Assembly: GCA_902362375.1 (NCBI GenBank) | Contig: CABIVS010000003.1 | Coordinates: forward strand, 35,240 to 99,239 | Source of the DNA: Bacteroidaceae bacterium | Lineage (GTDB): Bacteria; Bacteroidota; Bacteroidia; Bacteroidales; Bacteroidaceae | Length of the DNA stretch: 64,000 bases | Direction: 5' to 3' | In this document: one piece after another, positions 8,158-17,195 of the stretch | Position numbering within the stretch: position 1 is the first letter of the stretch | Layout of the letters: each line of letters begins with the position of its first letter | The notes under the pieces: generated by a model | Databases searched by the model: none | Seen by the model: the letters and a program-made list of their open reading frames with translations, nothing else | What the model was told of the DNA's origin: nothing | Translations under genes and position numbers: made by a program

Positions 8158-9186
8158 CTATTCCAATACAAAAATAATAGTCTCATTTACAGGTGCCCAG
8201 TCATAGATAAACTTGGCGTGGGAAGTCGCGTTTCGTACACACATATGCGAACGCGGTGTCGTTCCCAACGACGGACTATATTCAATCTGCGTCTTGCGGG
8301 GAGCATTGACCGGTACTCCATGGATATAGGCCCCATCTGTGAAACGGCTGGCATAAGGCGCATAACCTCCCGTTTCTTTCGAACCGTCTTTTAAAAATAC
8401 CATCTTTACTTTCTTTTCCTGTAAAACAAACATACCTAACGGAGTTTCCTGTGCATATGGCGGCAGATGACGTCCCGTAGTGGAAGGATTCATACTGCGA
8501 ACCACCCATTGACCTTTTCCGCTACGTTCGAGAGAAGTGATGTTCTGATTGTGGCGGTCTATGAAAATAGCTTTGTTAAAAACAACCGTATCTCCGATTA
8601 CTTTGACATACTTTTTAGGAATCATCCATTCATCTCCGGTAAACACCGGTTCTGCTTTAATGAATTTTTCTCCATTTTCGATGAAACGGGTCAGTTCTCC
8701 ATCCTGCCCGTAACGTTCGGGTACCAATGTGTCAGTCAGCAAATAAAGTGGAACGGATTGATAACGTTCTATACCGAGCGTATCTGCCACTCGTCCGTAA
8801 GCATTTCTTTTGAAACTTCTCACCAGTGGCGCTTCTCCATTCCTGTTTTTGTAATTCTGGAGAATTGCCCACGTGGAAGGCTGCAACTGTATATTTTCGA
8901 GTAAGGCCAGCTGTTCTTTGATTTTATCCCATTGAAACTGCCGGGTAGTGTCTTTATAAGGATAGATATCATCCAATGTATATTGGTCGTACAACAAATC
9001 TTTAGTGATTTGTATCTGCTCTGCTGTGAGTTTTTTATCAACTGGTTTAACTTCGGGTTGAACTATTGTATCTTGCAACAGCGAGTCTGTTTGTTGTCCG
9101 TGTACAGGAGGAATCTCTCCTGAACGCGAAGTGCAGGAGTAGAAAACGCAAGAGGCGATGATGAGGCCGGATGCTATTCTATTCAT
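8158..9186 (-). CDS. L,D-transpeptidase (YkuD family) lipoprotein
   Basis: Probable periplasmic enzyme that forms 3-3 cross-links in peptidoglycan or attaches proteins to it. The 342-residue product starts at 9186 (MNRIASG) with a short signal sequence ending in a lipobox-like VFYSC, so it is likely membrane-anchored. The C-terminal YkuD domain has IHGVPVN and the catalytic SHMCVRN motif, a variant of the usual SHGC(I/V)R in which Gly is replaced by Met. The catalytic Cys and Arg are present. An upstream ATG at 9204 is possible but would lengthen the signal with polar residues. A perfect -7 box lies about 90 bases upstream. The gene is divergent from groES. Confidence 0.88.
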   Translation of the reverse strand: MNRIASGLIIASCVFYSCTSRSGEIPPVHGQQTDSLLQDTIVQPEVKPVDKKLTAEQIQITKDLLYDQYTLDDIYPYKDTTRQFQWDKIKEQLALLENIQLQPSTWAILQNYKNRNGEAPLVRSFKRNAYGRVADTLGIERYQSVPLYLLTDTLVPERYGQDGELTRFIENGEKFIKAEPVFTGDEWMIPKKYVKVIGDTVVFNKAIFIDRHNQNITSLERSGKGQWVVRSMNPSTTGRHLPPYAQETPLGMFVLQEKKVKMVFLKDGSKETGGYAPYASRFTDGAYIHGVPVNAPRKTQIEYSPSLGTTPRSHMCVRNATSHAKFIYDWAPVNETIIFVLE

Positions 9187-9274
9187 ATTATTTATACAGT
9201 GCATTTGATGGTTCGTTTACGAATATACGTCATTATAAGGAATAATCCTTTTGTTTTGTTTAAAAAGTGGGAGA

Positions 9275-9282
9275 CAAATATA
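9275..9282 (-). promoter_or_regulatory. -7 box for the L,D-transpeptidase gene
   Basis: Minus strand TATATTTG, a perfect TAnnTTTG; a TTG-containing -33-like sequence lies about 18 bases further upstream. Confidence 0.55.
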
Positions 9283-9305
9283 CTTTTTTGCCATACAATG
9301 CAAGT

Positions 9306-9336
9306 TGTCAGTCATTTTGTCAGTCAAATTCTGACA
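9306..9336 (+). promoter_or_regulatory. TGTCAG repeats upstream of groESL (candidate activator site)
   Basis: TGTCAGTCA occurs at 9306-9314 and again at 9318-9326 (12-base period), and CTGACA at 9331-9336 makes an inverted repeat with the second copy (TGTCAG-N7-CTGACA). It sits 20 bases upstream of the -24 element, in place for an activator or heat-shock operator. Confidence 0.55.
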
Positions 9337-9355
9337 AAGAATCATTTATTTACTT

Positions 9356-9371
9356 TGGCACGCTTTTCGCA
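9356..9371 (+). promoter_or_regulatory. Sigma-54-type (-24/-12) promoter of groESL
   Basis: TGGCACG-N4-TCGCA, one mismatch from the RpoN consensus TGGCACG-N4-TTGCA, with GG and GC exactly 10 bases apart. The expected transcript start is near 9381, just before a CCGCC/GGCGG hairpin (9386-9403). No well-spaced TTTG/TAnnTTTG promoter is visible here. Confidence 0.6.
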
Positions 9372-9385
9372 ATAACTTTAGCGTT

Positions 9386-9403
9386 CCGCCTGAAAAATGG
9401 CGG
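9386..9403 (+). other. 5'-leader hairpin of groESL mRNA
   Basis: CCGCC (9386-9390) pairs with GGCGG (9399-9403) around an A-rich loop, at the predicted 5' end of the mRNA. It could stabilise the transcript. Confidence 0.4.
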
Positions 9404-9448
9404 ATAACATCTACTATTAAATGTATAACTAAAATATAACAAGTAACT

Positions 9449-9721
9449 ATGAACATTAAACCATTAGCAGACAGAGTGCTTATCCTCCCTGCACCTGCAG
9501 AAGAAAAAACAATTGGTGGTATCATTATCCCTGATACAGCAAAAGAAAAACCTTTGAAGGGTGAAGTTGTGGCAGTAGGTCACGGTACGAAAGACGAAGA
9601 AATGGTATTGAAAGTAGGCGATACAGTTCTTTATGGTAAATATGCCGGAACAGAACTTGACGTTGAAGGTACTAAATATCTGATCATGCGTCAGAGCGAT
9701 GTTCTCGCTGTTTTGGGTTAA
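9449..9721 (+). CDS. groES: Co-chaperonin GroES
   Basis: Ten-kilodalton lid of the GroEL folding chamber, cytoplasmic, forming a heptamer. The 90-residue product has the family N-terminus [12 protein letters not shown], the mobile-loop region [11 protein letters not shown] and the conserved GEVVAVG and [10 protein letters not shown] stretches. It is followed after 40 bases by groEL on the same strand. The pair lies behind a sigma-54-like promoter. Confidence 0.98.
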   Translation: MNIKPLADRVLILPAPAEEKTIGGIIIPDTAKEKPLKGEVVAVGHGTKDEEMVLKVGDTVLYGKYAGTELDVEGTKYLIMRQSDVLAVLG

Positions 9722-9746
9722 TTAATAATAGTAAATAAATCTTTAA

Positions 9747-11399
<1,653 letters not shown>

Positions 11400-11434
11400 T
11401 TCCGGCTTTCGCTTAGAAATATATAATTAAGGAT

Positions 11435-11474
11435 AAGAACCACTTTCCCTGATAGGGGAGGTGGTTCTTTTTTT
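11435..11474 (+). terminator. Rho-independent terminator of groESL
   Basis: AAGAACCAC (11435-11443) pairs with GTGGTTCTT (11461-11469); the inner CCC/GGG also pairs; a run of seven T follows. Confidence 0.9.
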
Positions 11475-11561
11475 GGTATTCCTGCAACATCTCTGCCTTC
11501 AATTTGTTCGATTGTTGAAATACTCCTATATTTATTGTCTAATTTATTAATAAATCGTGAG

Positions 11562-12500
11562 ATGTTGAAAGTAGTAACATTTATGAAGCAAGTAGCCCGT
11601 GGGCTACAGATGGGGGGAAACTTTGGTACTGCTCATGTATACCGTAGCAGTCTCAATGCCATCATTGCTTATTGTGGGAAAGAGGATTTCACCTTTGATG
11701 AGGTGAATCCGGAGTGGTTAAAAGGGTTTGAAGTACATCTTCGTAGTCGTGGTTGTAGCTGGAATACCGTCTCCACTTATTTGCGCACGTTTCGTGCAGT
11801 TTATAACCGTGCCGTTGATCTTCGTAAGGCACCTTATATTCCTCACCTGTTCCGTTCTGTTTATACAGGCACTCGTGCCGATCATAAACGTGCGTTGGGT
11901 GATGAGGATATAAAGAGGGTATTTGTCAAGTTGTCACAGACTTTACCTTGTTCGCAGTCGCTGCGTAAGGCACAGGAATTCTTTATCCTAATGTTTTTAT
12001 TGCGTGGTTTGCCATTTGTCGATCTCGCCTATTTGCGTAAAAGTGATTTACGTGATAATGTGATTACGTATCGCAGGCGTAAGACAGGACGCACCTTGTC
12101 TGTGACACTGACCGCGGAAGCGATGGTTTTGGTAAAGAGGTATATGAATCGTGACAGTTCTTCTCCTTATCTGTTTTCTTTGTTGAAAAGCCGTGAAGGT
12201 ACTCGGGAAGCTTATCGTGAATACCAGTTGGCATTGCGCACATTCAATCGTCAGTTGATGTTGTTGGGCGAATTGTTGGGACTGGGTGATAGGTTGAGTT
12301 CCTATACTGCACGCCACACCTGGGCTACGACAGCTTATTATTGTGAGATTCATCCGGGTATTATTTCCGAAGCGATGGGGCACTCTTCTATCACTGTGAC
12401 TGAAACGTATTTGAAGCCTTTCAGGAATAAGAAAATTGATGAAGCTAATAAGCAGGTAGTTGATTTTGTTAAGCGGTCTATTTGTGGATTAACCGCTTGA
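11562..12500 (+). CDS. Tyrosine recombinase of phase-variation cassette 1
   Basis: Site-specific recombinase presumed to invert the promoter segment just downstream. The 312-residue product has an N-terminal SAM-like core-binding domain (about 1-105) and a C-terminal catalytic domain. Catalytic marks are Arg in MFLLRGLPFVDLAYL, the TARHTWAT box (HxxR region), H in GHSSITVTETYL and the nucleophile Tyr in that last stretch. I take the ATG at 11562 (MLKVVTF) because it matches the start of the paralogue in cassette 2; a TTG start at 11535 is possible. The product is very similar to the recombinase at 15833-16771. Homologous genes sit beside phase-variable lipoprotein loci in Bacteroides. Confidence 0.92.
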   Translation: MLKVVTFMKQVARGLQMGGNFGTAHVYRSSLNAIIAYCGKEDFTFDEVNPEWLKGFEVHLRSRGCSWNTVSTYLRTFRAVYNRAVDLRKAPYIPHLFRSVYTGTRADHKRALGDEDIKRVFVKLSQTLPCSQSLRKAQEFFILMFLLRGLPFVDLAYLRKSDLRDNVITYRRRKTGRTLSVTLTAEAMVLVKRYMNRDSSSPYLFSLLKSREGTREAYREYQLALRTFNRQLMLLGELLGLGDRLSSYTARHTWATTAYYCEIHPGIISEAMGHSSITVTETYLKPFRNKKIDEANKQVVDFVKRSICGLTA

Positions 12501-12510
12501 TAAATAGTCT

Positions 12511-12529
12511 GTTACTTTATAGGTAACGG
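12511..12529 (+). repeat. Left inverted repeat of invertible segment 1
   Basis: GTTACTTTATAGGTAACGG. The reverse complement is at 12792-12810. Each copy is itself GTTAC-7-GTAAC, typical of two recombinase-binding arms around a crossover core (TTTATAG). Confidence 0.9.
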
Positions 12530-12543
12530 GAGTAATACCGATG

Positions 12544-12575
12544 CAAATATGAGCATATTTCTTAAAACAACCAAA
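12544..12575 (-). promoter_or_regulatory. Leftward promoter-like sequence in segment 1
   Basis: On the minus strand TTTG-N20-CATATTTG; five of six -7 positions match. In the present orientation it points away from the lipoprotein gene and into the recombinase 3' end; after inversion it would point to the lipoprotein gene. Identical in cassette 2 (16816-16847). Confidence 0.55.
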
Positions 12576-12643
12576 CGAAATCGCACATTTTTTCTAATAA
12601 AGCACTCAAAAGGAGAACACAAGCATATAAAACACGTGGATTC

Positions 12644-12676
12644 TTTGTATTAGGGCTTGTTAACCTCTAAATTTTG
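12644..12676 (+). promoter_or_regulatory. Rightward promoter-like sequence in segment 1
   Basis: TTTG-N20-TAAATTTTG, a near match to the Bacteroides promoter with one extra base in the -7 box. It points to the lipoprotein gene in the present orientation. Conserved in cassette 2 with N21 (16916-16949). Confidence 0.4.
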
Positions 12677-12791
12677 CACAAGATTTCCCTCCCCTCTACC
12701 GTTTCCTTGAGGTAGGGGTTAAAAAGTTTCATTGCATATTATATCCTTTTCTAGTATTGACTACTCTCAAAGAGCAGGCACAGAGGTTCTT

Positions 12792-12810
12792 CCGTTACCT
12801 ATAAAGTAAC
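12792..12810 (-). repeat. Right inverted repeat of invertible segment 1
   Basis: CCGTTACCTATAAAGTAAC, an exact reverse complement of 12511-12529. Confidence 0.9.
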
Positions 12811-12816
12811 GGGCAT

Positions 12817-12921
12817 GCTATTATTGAAACTTAGTGTTTAATAATATATTATTAATGTAATTTTTAAGTAGTTATGAAAAGAAAATTTGTAAAAGTGATG
12901 TTCTTCGGGGCGTTGGCACTT
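12817..12921 (+). repeat. 105-bp leader repeat, copy 1
   Basis: By eye identical to 17091-17195. It spans the 5' untranslated leader and the first 16 codons (signal peptide) of the lipoprotein gene. Confidence 0.9.
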
Positions 12922-15435
12922 TCTACTGTCACCTATGTAGGCTGTAAAGACTATGATGATGACATCGACAATCTGCAGACACAGATTGACGCAAACAAAG
13001 CTAGCATTGCCGAGTTACAGAATTTTGTGAAAGAAGGTAAATGGGTAACCGCTGTAGAACCAATTACTGATGGATTTAAAATAACTTTTAATGATGGTAA
13101 GAGTTATTCTATCGTAAGTGGTGCTGCAGGGGCAAGTGGTACAAAGATTGAGATTGATCCTACTACAAAGAATTGGATTATTGATGGGGAGGACACTGGT
13201 ATTTGTTCTGAAGGACAGAAAGGTGATAAAGGAGATCAGGGCGACAAAGGTGACCAAGGAGATAAGGGTGACCAAGGTGACAAAGGAGAACAAGGAGATA
13301 AAGGGGAAGATGGAAAATCGCCACGTATATCTGCTGATGGCTTTTGGGAAGTTTGGGATGCAGAATCTGGAGAATATAAAAAGACAGAATATGAAGCAGC
13401 TTCTCATATCTATGTGACAGCTGATCCTGAAAATCCATTGGTTTGGATATTGAATGTTCTCAATAACGAAACTAAAGAATGGGAAAAGGTTTCTATGCCG
13501 AAAGCTGCTCGTATCACTAGTATACGTGCACTTGGCGAAAAAGATGGAAAGGTAGATTTGGGTTCTACTCAAGCTATAGCTACTTTACTCTATGGAGTCG
13601 TTGAAGAAGAAAAAGGAGTTACTTTTAATGAAATAACATATCCGAAGGGTACATTCCTTTCTGCCAGAGGTAGTGTAATTTATGCTATGATTAATCCGGT
13701 AAATCTGGAACTTAAAGATATACAATCTTATGAAATCGGCTTGACTGATTCTAAAGGTAATACAAATTTTGTTGTATCGGCTATTGATGCGAATATGAGT
13801 GAGACTGCTCTGACTCGTGCTGAAAGTACAGCAAATAAAGGCCTTTATAATTTGACAATAAAGTTTGCAGAAGGAGTGGATCCGGATAATTTGAAAGATG
13901 ATATTGCTTATGCACTAACAACAAAAGATGCATGGGGCAATGAAATCATTTCTCAATATGATGTGAAAGTTACGACAGACGAAACGGAGAAAAAGATTGA
14001 TAATAAAGAACTGACGAAGCCTTTCAAAACTGTTTATTATTTAGATGAATTGGTTGGTGAACAATTAAATGACGTAGTCGATTATAACTATAGCATCAAA
14101 GATGAAGATCTTAAAAAACTCGATGCTACATTCGATAAAGATAATAAAACAATTATCGCTAATAAGGAGGGATCATTGACTGTTATTATCAATTATCTTA
14201 CTACTGCAGGAAAGAAATACGAGGAAGCTAATGGTGCTAGGTTGGATTTAACATTTGAATATAAGTCAGAAGAAGCTCAAATTGCAGATATGACTTGGGT
14301 TGTAAATGGTGATAACCTTACAGCAACTTCAGAGATTGTAGGTCCTTCAGTAGATATCATAAAGGAAAAGATCGCTCGTATTGACTGGAAAATTGCTTAT
14401 ACTGACGGTAAAGTCGAAATCAATGGACAGAAAAACTTGGAATATGTAGACGACGATGAAAGTATTACTTTAGCTTTGGAAGGCTTGGATAAAGATGGAA
14501 ATAAAACAGAAGAGGCTGATAAGATCGTTAAATATGTGATTAAAGCTACATTTAAGCCTACTAAGATTGCTGCAGTTTCTCATACCGCGACTGTTAAATT
14601 CATTAATAATGCCCCTGATGAAGGTTTGAATAACGATGTTTTGTATGAGACATCTTTCACTATTATGATAGATCAGCAAGATAGCAAATTGTTCAAATTT
14701 GAACGTGCAGAATCTTACTTTAGCAATGATAATGCAACGGCTTATGGTAAAGCTGAAGATGGGGAAATTTCTTATGATCTTTATACTTTGTATAAGAATA
14801 CAACAGCTCTTGCAAATGGTAAGCTGTATATAACATTTACTGAGGAAAGACCTTCCAAAGTCGAGAACAATCAAGAAAAGTATGCTCCTGCATGGTTGGA
14901 TAAAGTTGATGAACCGACAGCAAATTCTGTTATTGCAGTTGAAACTTTTGGCAATTGGGGTGGTGCTTATGATAGTCGTTATATTACTGCATCTTATGCT
15001 CCGTTCGGTAACCCTCTATTGAATGCTATTAAGGATAGATTCAACTTAACAGTGAAATCTGAAATATTTGAAGGAATTTTCGAGTATATAGGAGAAGAGG
15101 GCACTAAGGATAAACCATTTGAAGTAGATGGAGGACATTCACAGGATTTGTTAGCGGAAAATTTCAAGAAAGAAGATGCTTACGGAAAGGAATATCTGTT
15201 TGACGATTCTAGAATTAAATCTGTAACACTTAAACTTGCAAATCAGAATGCAAAAGATTACTTGAAGTTAAGTACTACGGACTTTATTTCAGCTGAAGAG
15301 GGAATAGTTGTAATCTCTAAGAAAGATTCTGCAACTCCGATTGTTAATCCTCCTGTATGTGAAATCAATGTTGAGATTACTGACAAATGGGGTAAGACAA
15401 CGATTGAGACGATCTTTGTGAAAGTAATTAAGTAA
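12874..15435 (+). CDS. Phase-variable S-layer-like surface lipoprotein with collagen-like segment
   Basis: The 853-residue product begins with a lipoprotein signal (MKRKFVKVMFFGALALSTVT) and lipidated Cys at residue 24, followed by acidic KDYDDD, which fits Bacteroides surface export. Then come a short heptad segment (about 30-52), a small domain, a Gly-X-Y collagen-like run of 12 triplets (residues 114-149), the segment ISADGFWEVWDAESGEYKKT resembling DUF4988-type proteins, and a long beta-rich region of probable Ig-like domains to the end. The family is known from S-layer-like lipoproteins whose expression is switched by promoter inversion; that assignment is by resemblance. It lies 63 bases after the right inverted repeat and ahead of a terminator block. 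Confidence 0.85.
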   Translation: MKRKFVKVMFFGALALSTVTYVGCKDYDDDIDNLQTQIDANKASIAELQNFVKEGKWVTAVEPITDGFKITFNDGKSYSIVSGAAGASGTKIEIDPTTKNWIIDGEDTGICSEGQKGDKGDQGDKGDQGDKGDQGDKGEQGDKGEDGKSPRISADGFWEVWDAESGEYKKTEYEAASHIYVTADPENPLVWILNVLNNETKEWEKVSMPKAARITSIRALGEKDGKVDLGSTQAIATLLYGVVEEEKGVTFNEITYPKGTFLSARGSVIYAMINPVNLELKDIQSYEIGLTDSKGNTNFVVSAIDANMSETALTRAESTANKGLYNLTIKFAEGVDPDNLKDDIAYALTTKDAWGNEIISQYDVKVTTDETEKKIDNKELTKPFKTVYYLDELVGEQLNDVVDYNYSIKDEDLKKLDATFDKDNKTIIANKEGSLTVIINYLTTAGKKYEEANGARLDLTFEYKSEEAQIADMTWVVNGDNLTATSEIVGPSVDIIKEKIARIDWKIAYTDGKVEINGQKNLEYVDDDESITLALEGLDKDGNKTEEADKIVKYVIKATFKPTKIAAVSHTATVKFINNAPDEGLNNDVLYETSFTIMIDQQDSKLFKFERAESYFSNDNATAYGKAEDGEISYDLYTLYKNTTALANGKLYITFTEERPSKVENNQEKYAPAWLDKVDEPTANSVIAVETFGNWGGAYDSRYITASYAPFGNPLLNAIKDRFNLTVKSEIFEGIFEYIGEEGTKDKPFEVDGGHSQDLLAENFKKEDAYGKEYLFDDSRIKSVTLKLANQNAKDYLKLSTTDFISAEEGIVVISKKDSATPIVNPPVCEINVEITDKWGKTTIETIFVKVIK
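13213..13320 (+). repeat. Collagen-like coding repeat
   Basis: Encodes 12 consecutive Gly-X-Y triplets (mostly GDK and GDQ) at residues 114-149 of the lipoprotein. The DNA is a near-tandem 9/18-base repeat, prone to length change. Confidence 0.9.
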
Positions 15436-15505
15436 GACTATAAATAATACTTATATGTAAGGTCTTAACCTTTCAAAAAGATATATTATATACAAAAAGG
15501 TAGAT

Positions 15506-15537
15506 AGAAAGTTGTGTTTGTGAAAGTACAACTTTCT
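15506..15537 (+). other. Hairpin with shared loop, after lipoprotein gene 1
   Basis: AGAAAGTTGT pairs perfectly with ACAACTTTCT around the loop GTTTGTGAAAGT. The same loop motif recurs in hairpins at 15685, 20102 and 20283 with different stems. No T-run follows. Confidence 0.6.
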
Positions 15538-15555
15538 AATAAACCTACCTTACCA

Positions 15556-15714
15556 AAAGGGATACCTCCCTTATTTCCCACAGGTATCCCTTTTTTTGTC
15601 TCATTACATCTTCTTATTTGCACTAGAACCAATTTGCTAGTCCCTTATTTCCCTATAGATTAAGGAGATGTTTTGAGAGTATAGAAAGCCCGGGCTTGCG
15701 AAAGTCCGGGCTTT
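15556..15714 (+). repeat. 3'-flank direct repeat, copy 1
   Basis: About 157 bases nearly identical to 20153-20309, holding the terminator, an inverted repeat around ACATCTTCTTA / TAAGGAGATGT, and the GC-rich hairpin at 15685. With the leader repeat it brackets the variable lipoprotein body. Confidence 0.85.
15559..15597 (+). terminator. Terminator of cassette 1
   Basis: GGGATACCT (15559-15567) pairs with AGGTATCCC (15582-15590), followed by seven T. An identical copy is at 20156-20194. Confidence 0.85.
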
Positions 15715-15717
15715 TTG
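15685..15717 (+). terminator. GC-rich hairpin ending cassette 1
   Basis: AAAGCCCGG pairs with CCGGGCTTT around loop GCTTGCGAAAGT and is followed by T residues; it could stop transcription before recombinase gene 2. Confidence 0.7.
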
Positions 15718-15832
15718 CACTCTTTTGTCTTTGGAACATCTTAGCCGTTTCCTTTGTTTGTTCATGCGAGGTATTTCCATTGATGGGATAATACTCGTAT
15801 ATTTATCGTCTAAATTATTAATAAATTATGAG

Positions 15833-16771
15833 ATGTTGAAAGTACTAGCATTTATGAAGCAGGTAGCCACTGGGTTACAGATGGAGGGAAACTTTGGGAC
15901 TGCACATGTTTATCGTAGTAGTCTGAATGCCATCATTGCTTATCGTGGGAAAAAAGATTTTGTTTTTAGTGAAGTGACTTCGGAGTGGTTGAAAGGGTTC
16001 GAAGTATATCTTCGCAGTCGTGGATGTAGTTGGAACACTGTTTCCACCTATTTACGGACCTTTCGTGCGGTTTACAATCGTGCGGTCGATCTTCAGAAGG
16101 CTCCTTATGTTCCTCATTTGTTTCGTTCGGTTTATACCGGGACGCGAGCTGACCATAAACGTGCGTTGGGTGATGAGGACATGAAGAAGGTATTTACTAA
16201 ATTATCTCGTACATCGGGTGTACCATTAGCGGTATATCAGGCGCAGGAGCTATTCATCCTGATGTTTTCGCTTCGTGGTATGCCGTTTGTCGATCTTGCT
16301 TATTTGCGTAAGAGTGATTTGCGCGATAATGTAATAACGTATCGCAGGCGTAAAACAGGGCGGCCATTGTCGGTGACATTGACTCCGGAAGCAATGGCTT
16401 TGGTAAAGAAATACATGAATCGTGATTCTTCTTCTCCTTATTTATTTCCGTTGTTGAGAAGTTGTGAAGGGACCAAAGAGGCTTATCGCGAATATCAGCT
16501 TGCATTACGTAGCTTTAACCAGCAGCTGATGTTATTGGGTGAATTGCTCGGATTGGGAGATAAACTTAGTTCGTACACCGCCCGTCATACCTGGGCTACG
16601 ACGGCTTATTATTGTGAAATTCATCCGGGTATTATTTCTGAAGCGATGGGACATTCGTCTATCACCGTCACTGAAACCTATCTGAAACCTTTCAGGAATA
16701 AGAAAATTGATGAAGCAAATAAGCAAGTTCTTGATTTTGTGAAGCGTTCAGTGACAGGTGTAAGTGCTTGA
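15833..16771 (+). CDS. Tyrosine recombinase of phase-variation cassette 2
   Basis: Paralogue of the recombinase at 11562-12500, with the same 312-residue length from the ATG at 15833 (MLKVLAF). An in-frame start upstream at 15725 would translate the intergenic flank and was rejected. The catalytic marks are the same: Arg in MFSLRGMPFVDLAYL, TARHTWAT, and GHSSITVTETYL with the Tyr nucleophile. Differences are scattered, with a cluster around residues 125-138 (RTSGVPLAVYQAQ versus QTLPCSQSLRKAQ). It presumably acts on the inverted repeats at 16782 and 17067. Cross-action on cassette 1 cannot be excluded from sequence. Confidence 0.92.
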   Translation: MLKVLAFMKQVATGLQMEGNFGTAHVYRSSLNAIIAYRGKKDFVFSEVTSEWLKGFEVYLRSRGCSWNTVSTYLRTFRAVYNRAVDLQKAPYVPHLFRSVYTGTRADHKRALGDEDMKKVFTKLSRTSGVPLAVYQAQELFILMFSLRGMPFVDLAYLRKSDLRDNVITYRRRKTGRPLSVTLTPEAMALVKKYMNRDSSSPYLFPLLRSCEGTKEAYREYQLALRSFNQQLMLLGELLGLGDKLSSYTARHTWATTAYYCEIHPGIISEAMGHSSITVTETYLKPFRNKKIDEANKQVLDFVKRSVTGVSA

Positions 16772-16781
16772 AAACTATTCT

Positions 16782-16798
16782 GTTACTCTGTAGGTAAC
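16782..16798 (+). repeat. Left inverted repeat of invertible segment 2
   Basis: GTTACTCTGTAGGTAAC: the same arms as cassette 1 but core TCTGTAG instead of TTTATAG. The reverse complement is at 17067-17083. Confidence 0.9.
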
Positions 16799-17066
16799 GG
16801 GAATGAATATCGGTGCAAATATGAGCATATTTCTTAAAACAACCAAACGAAATCACACATTTTTTCTAATAAAGCATTCAAAAGTAGAACTAGAACAAAT
16901 AAAACACACGGATTCTTTGTATTAGGGCTTTGTTAACTTCTAAATTTTGCAAAAGATTTCCTTCCCCTCTACTGCCTTTCAGAAGCAGGGGTAAAAAAGT
17001 TTCATCACATTTAGTATCATTTTTCAGTATTGACTACTCCAGAAGAGCAGGCACAAAGGTTTCTCT

Positions 17067-17083
17067 GTTACCTACAGAGTAAC
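17067..17083 (-). repeat. Right inverted repeat of invertible segment 2
   Basis: GTTACCTACAGAGTAAC, an exact reverse complement of 16782-16798. Confidence 0.9.
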
Positions 17084-17090
17084 GGGTTGT

Positions 17091-17195
17091 GCTATTATTG
17101 AAACTTAGTGTTTAATAATATATTATTAATGTAATTTTTAAGTAGTTATGAAAAGAAAATTTGTAAAAGTGATGTTCTTCGGGGCGTTGGCACTT
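17091..17195 (+). repeat. 105-bp leader repeat, copy 2
   Basis: By eye identical to 12817-12921, covering the mRNA leader and the first 16 codons of the lipoprotein gene. Confidence 0.9.

Larger units (their letters stand above)
12501..12873. other. Intergenic invertible promoter region, cassette 1
   Basis: No gene. It holds a 19-bp inverted repeat pair, an enclosed 262-bp segment with two opposed promoter-like sequences, and the A/T-rich leader of the lipoprotein mRNA. It is about 80-90 percent like 16772-17147 by eye. Confidence 0.8.
16772..17147. other. Intergenic invertible promoter region, cassette 2
   Basis: No gene. It has the same layout as 12501-12873: 17-bp inverted repeats, a 268-bp enclosed segment with opposed promoter-like sequences at 16816-16847 (minus, TTTG-N20-CATATTTG) and 16916-16949 (plus, TTTG-N21-TAAATTTTG), then the mRNA leader. 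Confidence 0.8.

Noticed and set aside
13015..13572. Minus-strand open frame opposite the collagen-like region
   Set aside because: Shadow of the repeated GDK/GDQ codons; no start signals or family similarity.
11562..16771. Recombinases as integrases of a conjugative or phage element
   Set aside because: No attachment-site duplication, relaxase, phage or cargo genes; each lies beside its own inverted-repeat segment and lipoprotein gene.
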